From NCBI RefSeq assembly GCF_026914265.1, contig NC_069127.1, positions 67,343,080 through 67,407,079 of the forward strand: 64,000 nt of DNA, in the 5' to 3' direction. The stretch comes from Mya arenaria. Lineage: Eukaryota > Mollusca > Bivalvia > Myida > Myidae. Under the pieces are notes generated by a model. The model was not told where the DNA came from. It made no database searches and worked only from the letters and a program-made list of their open reading frames with translations. Below, in pieces: positions 1 through 12,316 of this stretch. Numbering within the stretch: the first letter of the stretch is position 1; each line of letters begins with the position of its first letter. Both the position numbers and the translations under genes were made by a program.

Positions 1-1050
1 CAGCTAGTAAATAAACTTCAGGGCCTCACGATATTTAAGGACCATAGGCATAAGGGTCAAGTTCTCTTTGTATAAAACATATTTTATTTCATGAAAAGGT
101 TCAAATGAAATCCTATATTTCAATACAAATACTTACAAAATAGATAGGAAGCTAAAACTTACCAAGATCCTCTTCTCTTTAGGAAGTACTGTACGATTAA
201 AAAAAATTGGGGCCTTCAGATTTGTCTTTGGCCTATATCTTTTAGCGCAGCCGATTTATTGGATCCAGTTTCGCAAGAAAATCAAGACTCGTGTTATTTG
301 CATTTTTTCACCAGATTTTGATTTTTACGTCCATTGTTTGTATAATTCCCTTTTTTATTTTTAACTAAGATACTGATACTGCTAGCGCAATTGAACAAAA
401 GGCTGTAGCATGGTTGGTTGATTGAAATTATCACGTGATGCTACCAGTGTTTTATATGAAGTTTTAAATATTCATCAGCTTATTATGAGTCCCTGTGTGC
501 TAGTGGATAAAGTATCAGTTTTCTAATTTATTCTTGACTGTACCGGCATGGATTAGCTCCCCACTACAAGCTGATTCAGATCGTGTGTTTTTTATTTTTA
601 CTTGTATTTTTTCTGCAATTTCAGTATCAACGAGGAAAAATAATTATAATATATTTGTTTTCAGATTAGGAAACCTAATTTTTGTCCAAAAACATGAGCA
701 AGTCCCTTTAATATTACAAGAACTTAAAGGTGGTAATTCCATCCAGTCACTAAAATAAAACTTTTTGATTAACTGAAGTCCAAATCATTTCACTTTACTT
801 GCCATATAAAATAATTCAACAAGCCCTGCTATGTAAAAATGGGAATTTGAGTAAGTAACACCAGGAAGCATTTTACCAGTGCTCGGCTTACAGGCTTGTG
901 CTAATTTCAACCATCGTCTATCTAAGATACAGCTTGTGCTTCTTTTAGATAGAGAAATGTTGATGAATACATGTAAAATATAATTTAATATATATGAAAC
1001 ATTAAAATCTCCCGGAATATCTTCTATATGTTGGTCTTTTTTTCTCTCAG
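1..1050 (+). other. SF3A3: SF3A3 intron, no exon seen
   Basis: This stretch precedes the first recognisable SF3A3 exon and ends in a pyrimidine tract and AG at 1049-1050. I found no exon matching the more N-terminal part of SF3A3, so it reads as one intron whose 5' end is outside the window. It contains a dispersed short repeat at about 835-935 (minus orientation), related to sequences at 28658-28835 and 63798-63915. Confidence 0.6.
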
Positions 1051-4000
1051 CACCCTTGAGGAGAGGGCCCAGAGACTGTTCAGCACAAAGGGCAAGCGTC
1101 TGGAGGACCTAGATCCAGCCATGTTCGCAAAATCAAAACCAGGAAGGGCTGGAAAGGCCAGGTAAAATTCTATTTAGGGGGAAAAAAGTTTTTGTAATGT
1201 TTCTGTAAAAACTGAAAAATACAAGTACAAGTAGGTGTTTCTCTTTCAATGCAATGAACATGTCGAATAAGAAATACTTATTTTTAATATTTAAAAAAAA
1301 AATGATAGTTATTAAGATAAGAAACAAGTTCTCATGTATAGTTGATCATTTGTTAACGGTGAATTACAATTTATAAACATTTCAGTGTTTAAACAGAAAG
1401 TACATTACAAACATATACAAACAAAGCAAAGTAACATTTAAACTTACATATATATGATATAAATGGTATTTCTATTTTCTGAATATGAAATAATTTGGTC
1501 GATTTTATGGACGTTAAAACTAAACATGTATGGTCTTGTACTTTGGAGTGGCCCCAAAGTGTCAATATTCTACTGATAACACTTAATAGTAGAGGATATT
1601 TTTAAAATAATACAGGTAAATACTTGTTATTCAGTGTGCCATTTGTATGATAACACATCTGACAGTTAATTCATCTGTTTCATTTAAGTAGTATGTATCG
1701 TCAATTTCTGTTTATTGTAAATGTACTAAATAGTGTACAATGCCATACTCTTGATGCTTCAGAAGTATGATAGGTTCCAATTTCTTGTACAAGTTAAATA
1801 AAATTATCGATCAGGTCAAAGTTTGTGAAAAAATCCTGTTTTTATGCCACTAGTGAAGGTTCAAACTTCACCAAGCAGTTACATTGCCAGGGCTATATGC
1901 TTTGAAAAATGTTCTATTTGATACGATGTGATAAAAAGTGGATCAAAAACCTCTTTAAATTTATTACAGAGAGAGTGAGAAGCAGCGTGAGATTGCAGGT
2001 CTTGAGGCCCAAGTGTACAGATTCTCCGAACTGCTGTCTGAGCAGCGTGCGGCCACACGAGAAAACGTGATCCGCAAACAGGCACGGACAGGGGAGGAGA
2101 GAGAGGAGTCCGACGATGAGGACACCATGGCTGACAGTGACGATGATGATGATGATGTGCCATACAATCCGAAGAATCTGCCGCTCGGCTGGGATGGAAA
2201 GGTAGGGTGAAGTATTCTATCTGCTTCTGTATTAAATGTCACATAGCATTGAGAAAAACTGTCTTTCCAAAGATTCTTTATTCAGACTATGAAGTTTATA
2301 TTTTGAATGTTAATGATATTTCTTCAAGAAAAGCTTACATTGACATTCGTTTGAGCTTGATTAATAAGAATGTTTACATGCAAATGTGTTCATATATACA
2401 TAATTGATCATTAAGGCATACATTTTTATTCATCAAAAGCCATAGGTTGCATTCCATTTAACAGTTTTGCTTTCATAATTTTCTAGCTCATTCTTTTACT
2501 CACTAAATGGATTGAAGAACATATAATCATAAAAGAATACTGGTACTCATATTTACTGTGATGTTTCTTACTCACTGAATGGATTGAAGACAAATAATCA
2601 TAAAAGAATACTGGTACTCATATTTACTGTGATGTTTCTTTAGCCTATCCCATACTGGTTGTACAAGCTACATGGACTGAATATCAGCTACCAGTGTGAG
2701 ATCTGCTGTAACGTCATATACAAGGGACCCAAGGCTTTCCAGAGACACTTCGCGGTAAGAACATTTATAATATTATATTAAATACCAGGGTGGGATCTGC
2801 TGTAATGTCATAAAGAAGGGACGCATGGCTTCCCAGAAACTTTGTCATGATTACATTTGTAATATATCAGCTACCCATGTTAGATCTGCGGTAGCATCAA
2901 ATACAGGGGACCCAATGCTTTTCTAGAGACACTTTGCTTTGATTGAAATTTCTTTCAAGAGCTGCTGATCATGATGCATTTTCTTTAGTAATTAATGTTT
3001 ATTTTTCGAAAATTAAAAACTTGAATTCCTTATCTATCAATTAGAAATTTATCCTCATGTCTTTTAGCTTGATAGATTAAGGTGATTATATGTATAGATA
3101 GATCCTTGACCATGAATTGCATTATGGTTGTGTAGTCATTAAATGAGCCATACTAAACTATGGTAAATTAAACAATAGTCATGTGTTTTCTTGCTTTGAG
3201 CAGGAGTGGCGCCACGCCCACGGTATGCGATGTCTGGGTATCCCCAACACAGCCCATTTTGCCAACGTCACATCAATAGAGGATGCACTGGCCTGTGAGT
3301 ATCTTTACTATTTGTTTCATAGAATAATTCATAGTATTTTCTTTTTAGCTATTCAGTTTTTATACGCCCATCTTACGATGGCCGTATTATGGGAACACCC
3401 ATGGCGGGCGGGCGGCTCCACAATGTTGTCCGCTCTCTAACTTGAACATTTCTCATCCAATTTCCACCAAACTTCATGAAAGTGTTTGTTGGTGAAATAT
3501 CTAGGTCAAGTTCGATAACCAGCCAAATCGCTTTAGGCACTCCAGAGTAATGGCCCCCTGAATTTGTCAAAATTGTCCATTTTATCTTTGTCCGCTCTCT
3601 AACTTGATCATTTCTCATCCAATTTCCACCAAACGTCATGAAAGTGTTTGTTGGTGAAATATCTCGGTCAAGTTCAATAACCAGCCAAATCGCTTTAGGC
3701 ACTCCAGAGTTATGGCCCCCTGAATTTATCAAAATTGGCCATTTTAGCTTTGTCTACTCTCAAACTTGAACAGTTTTTATCCGAATTTCACCAAACTTGC
3801 TACTATAAATGTTTGTTGGTATATATTCTTGGCAAAGTTCTATAACCAGCCAGGCTCTTCAGAATTATGGCCCTTGAATTGGTCAAAAATTGCCATTTTT
3901 GCTTTGTCCACTGTCTAATTTGAACAGTTATCATCTGATAAGAAACTATGAAAATTATAGACATTTTAGCACCTTTTGACTTGAAACCCTCGAATTAAAA

Positions 4001-5602
4001 TAAAAAAATTCTACTGTTAATGCCATATTGTGCCAAATCATTTTTTGAGGAATAATGATATAGATATTGCCATAGCCTTGGTGTTGTTGTCGATGGCCAT
4101 TATTCATAATGTGTTCAAAATATTCGAATGACACCTGGTACACATTATGCTAGAGACAATATGCATATTTTAAGGTAGGCCCATAACTCTGGCTTTAATA
4201 ATTGTTGAGTGACACCTGGTACACATTGTGCTAGAGACAATATGCACATTTTAAGGTAGGCCTATAACTCTGGCTTTAATAATTGTTGAATGACACCTGG
4301 TACACATTGTGCTAGAGACAATATGCACATTTTAAGGTAGGCCCATAACTCTGGCTTTAATAATTGTTGAATGACACCTGGTACACATTGTGCTAGAGAC
4401 AATATGCACATTTTAAGGTAGGCCCATAACTCTGGCTTTAATAATTGTTGAGTTATGCTGCAGACTCTTGATCGAATGAAGAAAGAAAACAAAACAGATG
4501 AGCATTGGTGTTTGCTCTGTTGTGCACTTGGTAATATTGCACGTACTTTACTCTACTTAACTGCTTCTTGTAAATTAATGTCATCCTATTTCTTCATATA
4601 TATACATATATACACTCCACATTAATGTTGATTTACTTCATATGGTAATGTATGTCAGGTAAACCATATCAAAGTCATTAATTCTTCAAACTTGTTCTCA
4701 CTGTATAAGCTGCCCCTATAGCTCAGTGTTAGGGTGCTGGCATCAAGTGCAGAGGGTTCTGGGTAAGGGTTCATTCGCGGACTTGTCTTCCAAAAGACTC
4801 TTAAAACACTTAAAGTAGCTCCCTTGTCTGAAGCTCAGCACAAGGGGGTAGTAATGTGAAATTTGGTAGTATTCAGAACTGGTTAAACTCGGTATCCCAC
4901 GTATGTGTGTTTTACACCGTGCAGGTTGAAGAACCAAGATGTCTCTAGCAGCAATGGTACTGAACCTGGATCTCCTTGTTTCAACAACTCTGTTTATATC
5001 TCATGTCACTTATAACTTTGAAAAACACTTCATAAGTCTTGATGACGTCACAGTGGGGTCAAGCCATAATGCAGTCAGACCTTCATAAACTCTTAGAAAC
5101 AAACAAACTGATTGTATTAATATATTGACTCAGTATTCAAATGTTCTGTATCTACATTGTAGTATGGCAGAAGATCAAGGTCACAAAAGAAACAGACAGA
5201 TGGAGACCAGATACTGAGGTGAGTGGTGATGTAAAGTGGGAATAGTTAAAGGGCCATTATCCACTGTATTATATTTTTCTTAAAATTATTCACAACAGGA
5301 TCTGAAAGCAGGCTTTGCTTCAATTTTTTGTTTGAAACATAGGCAATTTTAGACATTTTGTTGCTATTTTCACAATTTTTGAGGCCCTGGCCCCATTCAC
5401 AAAAGATGAAAAAACAACAACACTGAATAAATTCAGGATGGTGCGTGTCTAAGGTTTGTTTGATAATGAAATAGCCCTTAATTATAGCTGCTTCCTATGA
5501 TATTAAACATTTTAAGCATTGCAGGAGGAGTTTGAAGACTCGATAGGCAACGTTGTCAACAAGAAGACGTATGAAGACATGAAAAGACAAGGGTTGCTCT
5601 AG
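1051..5602 (+). CDS. SF3A3: Splicing factor 3A subunit 3 (SF3a60), C-terminal half, 5' partial
   Basis: SF3A3 is part of the SF3a complex of the U2 snRNP and acts in the nucleus in branch-site recognition. Six exons are visible: 1051-1161, 1970-2201, 2644-2754, 3204-3294, 5163-5218 and 5525-5602 (TAG stop), all GT-AG and with closing phase, giving about 225 residues against roughly 500 in the human protein. Conserved blocks in order are [13 protein letters not shown], the [11 protein letters not shown] segment, an acidic Asp-rich stretch, [20 protein letters not shown], the C2H2 zinc finger (CEICCN...[18 protein letters not shown]) encoded across exons 3 and 4, [15 protein letters not shown], and the terminal [13 protein letters not shown]. 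These match the vertebrate protein closely, so the identity is secure. The 5' half is outside the window. The introns carry tandem duplications, decayed exon copies and mobile-element pieces. Confidence 0.97.
2498..2639 (+). repeat. 71-bp tandem duplication at an SF3A3 3' splice site
   Basis: Two near-identical 71-bp units (2498-2568 and 2569-2639) abut. The second ends in the pyrimidine tract and AG (2642-2643) that opens SF3A3 exon 2644-2754, so the branch-point and polypyrimidine region is duplicated. The units differ by a few bases, so the event is recent. Confidence 0.9.
2786..2945 (+). pseudogene. Two decayed tandem copies of the SF3A3 zinc-finger exon
   Basis: Just after exon 2644-2754 the intron holds two degraded copies of that exon's 3' half and part of its following intron. 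The first, about 2786-2862, is recognisable by GGGATCTGCTGTAATGTCAT followed by an ATTACATTTGTAAT match to the intron start. The second, about 2863-2945, begins AATATATCAGCTACC and ends CTAGAGACACTTTGC. Both carry substitutions and small indels against the exon, the second has an in-frame TAG where the exon has CAG, and neither keeps a convincing splice-site pair. They look like dead products of a local tandem exon duplication in a host gene. Confidence 0.85.
3361..3950 (+). repeat. Tandem-core mobile repeat, about 160-bp units, 3.3 copies
   Basis: Units begin near 3426, 3589, 3751 and 3904, each with a TGTCC(G/A)CTCTCTAACTTGAAC-like start and a TTATGGCCCCTGAATT-like end; identity falls from left to right. 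A GC-rich lead-in with a GGCGGGCGGGCGG stretch precedes them at 3361-3425. Tandem cores of about 160 bp inside dispersed elements are a known feature of bivalve genomes (pearl/CvA-like elements); that family assignment is an inference. It lies in an SF3A3 intron. The open frame on the minus strand at 3373-3732 is a by-product of the repeat. Confidence 0.8.
4062..4500 (+). repeat. Dispersed repeat containing an 81-bp tandem array
   Basis: Four copies of an 81-bp unit begin at 4131, 4212, 4293 and 4374 (each ACACCTGGTACACATT...), the later copies almost identical. The array sits inside a dispersed element that starts near CATAGCCTTGGTGTTGTTGT and ends TTGAGTTATGC plus an A-rich tail. Relatives of the flanks occur at 39315-39655, 44228-44440 and, in part, 40000-40120, 46075-46200 and 49540-49690. 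Because 81 is divisible by three, the array creates a spurious minus-strand reading frame. Confidence 0.85.
4709..4930 (+). mobile_element. tRNA-derived SINE-like repeat
   Basis: The left end resembles a tRNA 5' half with a box A-like TAGCTCAGTGTTAGGGTGC and a weaker box B-like GGGTTCATTCG about 45 bases on, followed by about 150 bp of unrelated body. No full cloverleaf is possible. The pattern suggests a tRNA-derived SINE fragment in an SF3A3 intron; boundaries are approximate. Confidence 0.5.
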
Positions 5603-6052
5603 AAAACATCTCGTTTTGAGTGAAAGGTCATGTGGTTTCATCGCTTTCATTTCGGGGTCATGTGGGGTCATTGATGGTGAAGAGAGGTGTGTTCAGTGGC
5701 AGCATGTCGTTTTGTGGATTCTCACACAGACATTTAATTATATCATGTATGTTATGAATATATTTCTGATTCTCATCAATAAATAACACTATGACAGGGA
5801 CTATGTCAGGGACATTTCTTTGGTTCAGTTTAAAAAAACAAAACATCTTCTGTTCAGTTATAGACAGTTACAAGATATTTGTATATTTGTGATTGTGAGC
5901 AAATTAATTTTGTTTTTCATTGACAACATTCATACTGATTCCTCAATTTTATAAACATACGATTTTGATTGCTCAGCGACTTAACAACAAATGCAAGATT
6001 ACTCCTGATACTTACTTATGTACATGTTGCATTTGTCATGTGAGAATTTTGT

Positions 6053-6058
6053 AATAAA
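6053..6058 (+). terminator. Probable SF3A3 polyadenylation signal
   Basis: AATAAA lies 450 bp after the SF3A3 stop, followed by T-rich sequence. It is the first canonical plus-strand hexamer in a plausible 3' UTR context, apart from one at about 5778 that could also serve. Confidence 0.5.
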
Positions 6059-9020
6059 ATGATTTTATCTAAGTCACTTCTTTTGATTTCTAATACTAGT
6101 AGTTAAAATCAGGTCACTAGGTCAAATTAAACATGAGCACTTCAAGTGGATGCCAATGCTTACATTTTTTCCACTTTAATGGGAAATAGAGTTGATTTGA
6201 CAAAAAGGGGAATAATGCTAACATGATTCCTATAATGTCCAACTTGAATTACAAACCTTTTATTCCTCTAGATTGCTACAATTAATAAATGTTAAGAGGT
6301 CAACGGTCCTCAAAAGAAATAAAAAAGGAAATGAGGCCGAAATAATGGGGCGGAATTTCATCCCTTAAAAGAGTAGGAAAAAAACACTGGCTTATCAGCA
6401 GTTATTCAGAAGAAAAGGATAGAGTTTAAGCCAGGTTTTAAAAAAGGAGAAGTGGGCACATAGCATCGGGTTTGATAGAATTTGGAACATGACAGGAAAT
6501 GTTAAGAATTGTGTTTAAATTTAATTTAATCCAGTTTCAACTAACAAATATATGAAGATGTTATTCTATTTATAACGACATTATAGGCTCAATCATTCAA
6601 AAGAAATATTTGATTATCCTTATAACTTCATAAGGCAGAAAGGTGCACATGCTGGTCTCCATTAGGGCAGAAGGATGATACCAAACAAGGACAGGGTGCA
6701 GCATCCTTCCATGAATCTAGCCTAAACCCTTCAACAATATTTGAAGTAAAAATTGTGGGTCTTATGATCTAGGGTAAAATAATTATTGAATATGGTAAAA
6801 AAATGATTGGTTATAATTGAGATTACCAATAGCGATTGCATAAGCTCGGAATGTGGCAACATTCTCTGTATGTATAGTATGGAAGCAAGTGTTAATATTA
6901 TTATTACTTTAATTATATAATCAAAAATTGATCTAAATGGTTTGATCTATTATTTCTGAAGATTGATTATGATTTAAGATTTCCATTCCATGATGTGTAC
7001 GAGTTATAAGCATATCTAAGCTTTACGTATATATCCTGTTTGTTTTATTAGCTATGACCTTGACCCACTGACTTCAAGATTGATAGGGTTCATCTACTGG
7101 TCATGTCACAGGGTGAAAGGGATCAAGTTGTGAAAAGTCAAGGTTGGGGCGACATTGAGCTGAAAATCCATTTTTGATAAAAACTAATAAACACTGGTCC
7201 AGGAATCTCAAACTTTGTAGGCAGGTTGGTTATGACTAGCAGATAACCCCAAGGTACGGTAAGTGGGTCAAGGGTCATGGTATTGATTCTGAGGTCAAGA
7301 GGTTAAAAGTGAGTCATGGGCCTTCCAATGTTTTTTGTAGAACAATTAACTGCTATTAAAGTGACCATAACTAGATCATCACAACAGTTATATTTGACAG
7401 TGAATAATGGATAGCAGGATTTGAAAATGACAAACATGATCAAGCCATTAACATGCAGCATTCACTTACAAATTATCAAGTGCCAGTAAGTTGTTCCTTC
7501 ATTCTCTTGAACATCAAAGATTTAAAAAAAAATCATACCAATTATTACTATTTTAGGTTTTTCATCAAAAAGTTGTATCCAGGAAAAAGTATCTGGATCA
7601 TGTTCACATATTTACCCGTTCATTAATGACCAACAATCTCATTTAAAGCACAGCAGACATGAATTGACATCTGCTCCATCTTGCAGTGACTTATCATCAT
7701 TTTAAAAACGTTAGTGATCAGTATTTCCAAACTGCATGGGAAAGTTGTCTTAAAAATATGTTAAATATTATCTGTCTATATAAGCCCAAACACTAATGGC
7801 TCTCTGTCAATCGGCCTTTCAGGGGCATTTGTCACGCTCCTGTGACAGCGCTTGTTCAATGGTTGAAGAAGAAACAAAATGGACTAGATCCTGTACAAAA
7901 CTTTTTAATTGAATAAAATGTATCATACAAATTTTATTACAAACTATTTATAACAGACATATTGCACACATTGTAGATATTGTAGAAAGTCTGGTTGCAT
8001 TTCATCAGTGTTTAAATTCATCAAAAATAAACCAAACTTACACTTTAAACTTGTTAATAGGAATGTACAAGTTACCGTAATGTCATGCTACATCAGCACA
8101 AGACAAAATGAGTTTTAAAATTTACTTTAAACATCTTAAGGAATTTAACCCTCAAATACATGAGTGTGCACTGTTTGTATTGAAAGATGCCTTGAATTTC
8201 AGTGAAAGATAACACTGGTGAGTGCTACTGAAAATAAACAATGAAATTGTTTTACATGATAAAAATTTAACACAAATTGTATGTATGTAATATCGGTTAT
8301 TTAACATAACTAGTTCAACCTATCAGAGATATAGAGGGTGTTAAACATACCATGAACCGTAATATACATTTTTGTGTTTTACTTTATTTGTGTGTATATA
8401 TTCATTTGTAAATATGCACTAACATGTTGACATATTTCATATAAATAAATTGTCTATCTGCCTGTCTGTCTGTATGGCTATTTGGTATAATATGAAATAC
8501 AAAAAAATATCAACCATATTTAATTGCTGTCCATTTTTTCCATACATACTTAACTATTACAAAGAATTCACCATACATTGATCATGTTACATGTGTTTCA
8601 TAGTCAGACAAATAATTCAATAAATGTACACCCATAATCCATCATCATCTCTGAAATAATTGAAAGTGTATTTCTATTGGTATGAAAATATCACTTGTGT
8701 TTATTTTGAACTTCTACGTCGTACATATTTTCAAATGGGTTTGACATATTAAATGAAAAAGGAGTAAATTAATTATTTTTTGTACAATCATAGCTATAAC
8801 TTGGATATATGGTGTTATGCCTCAACAATTGATATTATACATATGTATTTTATGGTACAATGATATAGCTTATGAAAATCTATTATAGATAATCATTATC
8901 GATTATCTGTAATGTTTTGCACTGTGCCGAACACCGATTATTGGCTTATATATCGAATCATTGGACCATCACTACTTGTAACAGTATCACAAACTTTTTT
9001 AAACCGATTTCAAAGGCCAT
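6059..9020. other. Intergenic between convergent SF3A3 and BLOC1S3, plus 3' UTRs
   Basis: No gene seen. About 7050-7460 resembles a decayed tandem-core repeat unit (GACCTTGACCC..., GGTTCATCTACTGGTCATG). At 7822-7853 is a reverse-strand copy of the ACAAG-GCTGTCAC end that starts other bivalve repeats in this window. The left part is SF3A3 3' UTR or flank; the right part next to 9021 should hold the BLOC1S3 3' UTR, but I could not fix its end. Confidence 0.5.
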
Positions 9021-12000
9021 TTAGCTTTCTGCATTAATTTCTTCTGTGTTTCCCGCTTGAATATTGATGTTTGGTTCTGATCCAGTATTTCCCCCAGGAA
9101 CACTGATATTAGACCCGGTAATCCCCATGGTTTTTTGTGGCATGTTGATGTTGGGAAGCAGATTACATGAAGTGACTATGTCCACTCTGTCTTCCAGGTT
9201 AAACAGGTTGTTGGTTGTATCTCTCATGTGATGGGAAACATCCTGAATGGAAAAAAATACATATGTTTAATGTTGCTAAACAGAACAGTAATTGTATTAA
9301 AGGACTATGGACATAAAAATATGACTATGTTAGACATGTTCATGTAACACTATAAACTTTCAACAAAATTGCACAAAAGTAAAAAGCAGTGTAAATATTT
9401 TCATAATTCTCCAAAAAAGGAAAAAGTTACAGATGGACACTAATATTTTAATGCCTTCATTATAGTATACTTGGGGATACATATAATGCCTAAATTGATG
9501 AATATGTGTCAGCCACCCTTCTCATTTAACACTTTACATACCTGCATGGCGATATGTGACTTCTGCAGCTGCAGTGTGAGGTTGTGGATGTCCTTGCCAG
9601 CTATCGTGTAATTCTGATGGATAGTTTCGACAATGTGACGACGCAGGGCAATGTTACGCTCTCCTAGAATCAGCATTCATATGTGGCGTGAATTTTAGAC
9701 AAATCATTAGTTGTCATCAATAAAATGTAACATCTTATGCGTAGCAGGGGTTTATAATAAAATAAAAATATAAAATCAATTTACTTCGAAAGTCAACTGG
9801 CAGGCAAGACAAACAAAGATTGAATGAAATTTTTAGCGCGGAAATATTTACTACAAATCTGCCTCCAGATGAAACAGTCAATCAGAATTCATAAAATATT
9901 ATTTTCCACTGGAAGTGACCAAATGTAATCTTTGAAATATTGGAGGTGTATAATTAGATATTTTATAGTTAAAATAAAACAATTATTTAAGAAAATCAAA
10001 AGAGGCGAAATAAAATGCTGATTAATAATACTCACTCAATTTTCTGTTCAGGAGTCTGAAATGTTGATGCTCACATAATAAACAGCCAAAAACATATTTT
10101 GAATGAAACTATATGATATAAGACGCATGACCAACATGAATAACTTGTCTTGAAAAAACTGAATATGCTAAAATGAAATTTCACAGGGAGAATGTTGAAC
10201 CCCTTATGATAAGTTTTATAATGTATGCTTACTTTAAGATTAAATTTTATGTGCTGAACATATTTAGTAAAACCACAGAAATTGCATAATTTGCAGTGAA
10301 CTGTACCACTTGAAAATTAAGATAATTAAAAACATCTTTAAACAATGTTCCTGATTGACAACAGAATATGTTAATTCTTCCTATTTTTATTATAAAATAA
10401 GTTGCTGTGTTGAAATGAAAAATATTTTTCATTTTGCCAAGTGGTAAAAAGCAATCAGCAATTTCCTGCTGGAATTAATATGGCCGAATGTAGTGCAATT
10501 TTGATATTGCTGATAACTTAAACTGCTAATTTTCAGAGAAAATGATAAGTTTTCCTTATTAAAACAAAACCTCAATTGTAAGAAAAACAATCATAATGGG
10601 ATTCAATTTTACATGGTTGGCAAATAATTGGTACGGGCGAAAAAATCGGTCCCTTAACAATCTATACTTTCTGCTTCATTTTGTTTTTATAATAATAATA
10701 ATAATAGCATTTGTAAGTTTAATTAACAGACCTAACTTCACAGATAAAAAAAATAAACATATTCTGACAAATACAGTTACACTACCATTTGGCTGATTAC
10801 TTACGAGTTATACTTGGACTTTGGAGGCATGTTCTGTTGCAGCTGTGGTGAAGTGGGGGCACTTTCTTCTGTGTCACCCTGCTCTGCCAGATTAACTGTC
10901 AAATAATAGGTAATAGTATATTTATGTTTGTTAATATAATTTTCATTATTGTAAGCCTTACTATAGACATTTTTTTCATCTTTCTTTTAAAATTAAAATT
11001 GACATTTACAGATATAAAGATAAGTGATACCAGAACTCAACTATACCATTCAGGGGAGGTAGGTCGCTCTGTTCATGCGTGATGATTTCATACTCTTCAT
11101 CTGACTCCGACGCCTCTCCAGACACAACAACACCTGTCTGGTCAGCTGTCCGACTGGCAGGTGACACAGGCAGAGCACCACTCAGGGTCTATATAGAACA
11201 TAAAAGTCAGGAAAATCAAACACATGTAACTTACCTATAAGTTATAGCTACAATAATGAGCGATCAGGGATACTTTTTTATTATTTTGACATTTCTTACT
11301 TATCCCTGTAACGCTACAACTCTAAAAGAAAGAATATACTGTATAGTAATATTATGCAATGTTGTTGAATGATAATGACAAAATTGTTCAATATAAACCT
11401 GACAGTGTCCTGACAATTCCATTTGAATTATAACATGATAGTTGTTATTTTCACATGAATATATTCTGGGTCACTAATACCTTTTATGCATGTACACATC
11501 CTGTCAGATTTGTCCCAGATTTACAGATATCGGGATACTTGATAAACAATCAACACATGTAAGTGTTTTATGATATCTCAACATGTTTTTTCGCATAATA
11601 ACATAAATAAATATGTGTTTAAATAGTAGGAAATACTGTTTTCGTAGAAATTAGAATGTATAACGGTGATAATTAAAAATTGTGGCTGCGAAGATTCTCT
11701 GCGCAATGACCGATCGCTCCTTTTCTGGGCCTGTGGACTTCACCAGTCTGCCATAGTAAAAAAATCGTCAAAATACTCGTTGACGGCCATTTATTTGGAC
11801 TATTATATGCACCAGTCAATTATAACCACTGCCCCCCCAGGTCCGGGGGTATACCAGGGATAGCTGGGGAAATGGGTCGTGTTTTTACCTTTTGGGTGGC
11901 CCCGCAGTGCCGCGTGAATGCAGTGGATTTGTCTTCGCTTTAAATATAGTGGGGAATGGGCCTTACCTTGGGTCCCTGGGGTGCGGGGGTATATGTCGGG

Positions 12001-12316
12001 ATTTTACCATCTGTTCGTCCCCGCAGGACAGGGAATTTAGCCGGGGTTGGCTGGAACGAAAGTCAAAGACCCCCTGGGGGGCCGTGGTTACAAATGACTG
12101 GTGCATTATAACTGCGAACAGGATTTGTTTTCGGTCCCAGATTGAAGATTCAAAATAATTGTACATTCATAATGTTCATCCATGGCATAGTGACATTGAG
12201 TATCAAACCTGTTTTGTTTGGTTATTTTCCACCAAAGTATCATCTTCGTCATCCGATTCTGAAGCCTCCCCCGCAACAATTACTGTATTTTCAGTTTTGC
12301 TTCCCATTTTTGACAT
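9021..12316 (-). CDS. BLOC1S3: BLOC-1 subunit 3 (BLOS3/HPS8 homologue)
   Basis: BLOC1S3 is a coiled-coil subunit of BLOC-1, which works on endosomes in the biogenesis of lysosome-related organelles. Coding exons in transcript order are 12316-12209, 11188-11047, 10895-10805, 10055-10036 (only 20 bp), 9663-9542 and 9242-9021 (stop TAA). All have GT-AG borders, and phases close to give 234 residues (human about 202). The N terminus is acidic with two Ser/Asp patches (GEASESDDEDD and GEASESDEEYE), as in the human protein. The C-terminal half begins SLLNRKLRERNIALRRH and ends in the family signature EDRVDIVTSCNLLPNI, matching human AERLDIVAGCRLLPDI. The start ATG is the first after an in-frame stop; a second ATG follows three codons later. 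A GC-rich miniature element sits in intron 1 (11804-12110). The gene converges on SF3A3. Confidence 0.92.
11804..12110. mobile_element. GC-rich, near-palindromic miniature inverted-repeat element, copy 1
   Basis: The ends form long inverted repeats: GCACCAGTCAATTATAACCA on the left and TGGTTACAAATGACTGGTGC on the right, bordered by TA. The interior is G/C-rich with further inverted segments (CCCCCCCAGG against CCCCCTGGGGGG). It has no coding capacity. A second copy with the same ends is at 37127-37363. It lies in BLOC1S3 intron 1. Confidence 0.85.

Noticed and set aside
3373-3732. 119-codon minus-strand frame
   Set aside because: It spans the 160-bp tandem repeat in an SF3A3 intron and repeats itself internally.
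4262-4492. 76-codon minus-strand frame with three copies of one peptide
   Set aside because: Produced by the 81-bp tandem repeat (a multiple of three).
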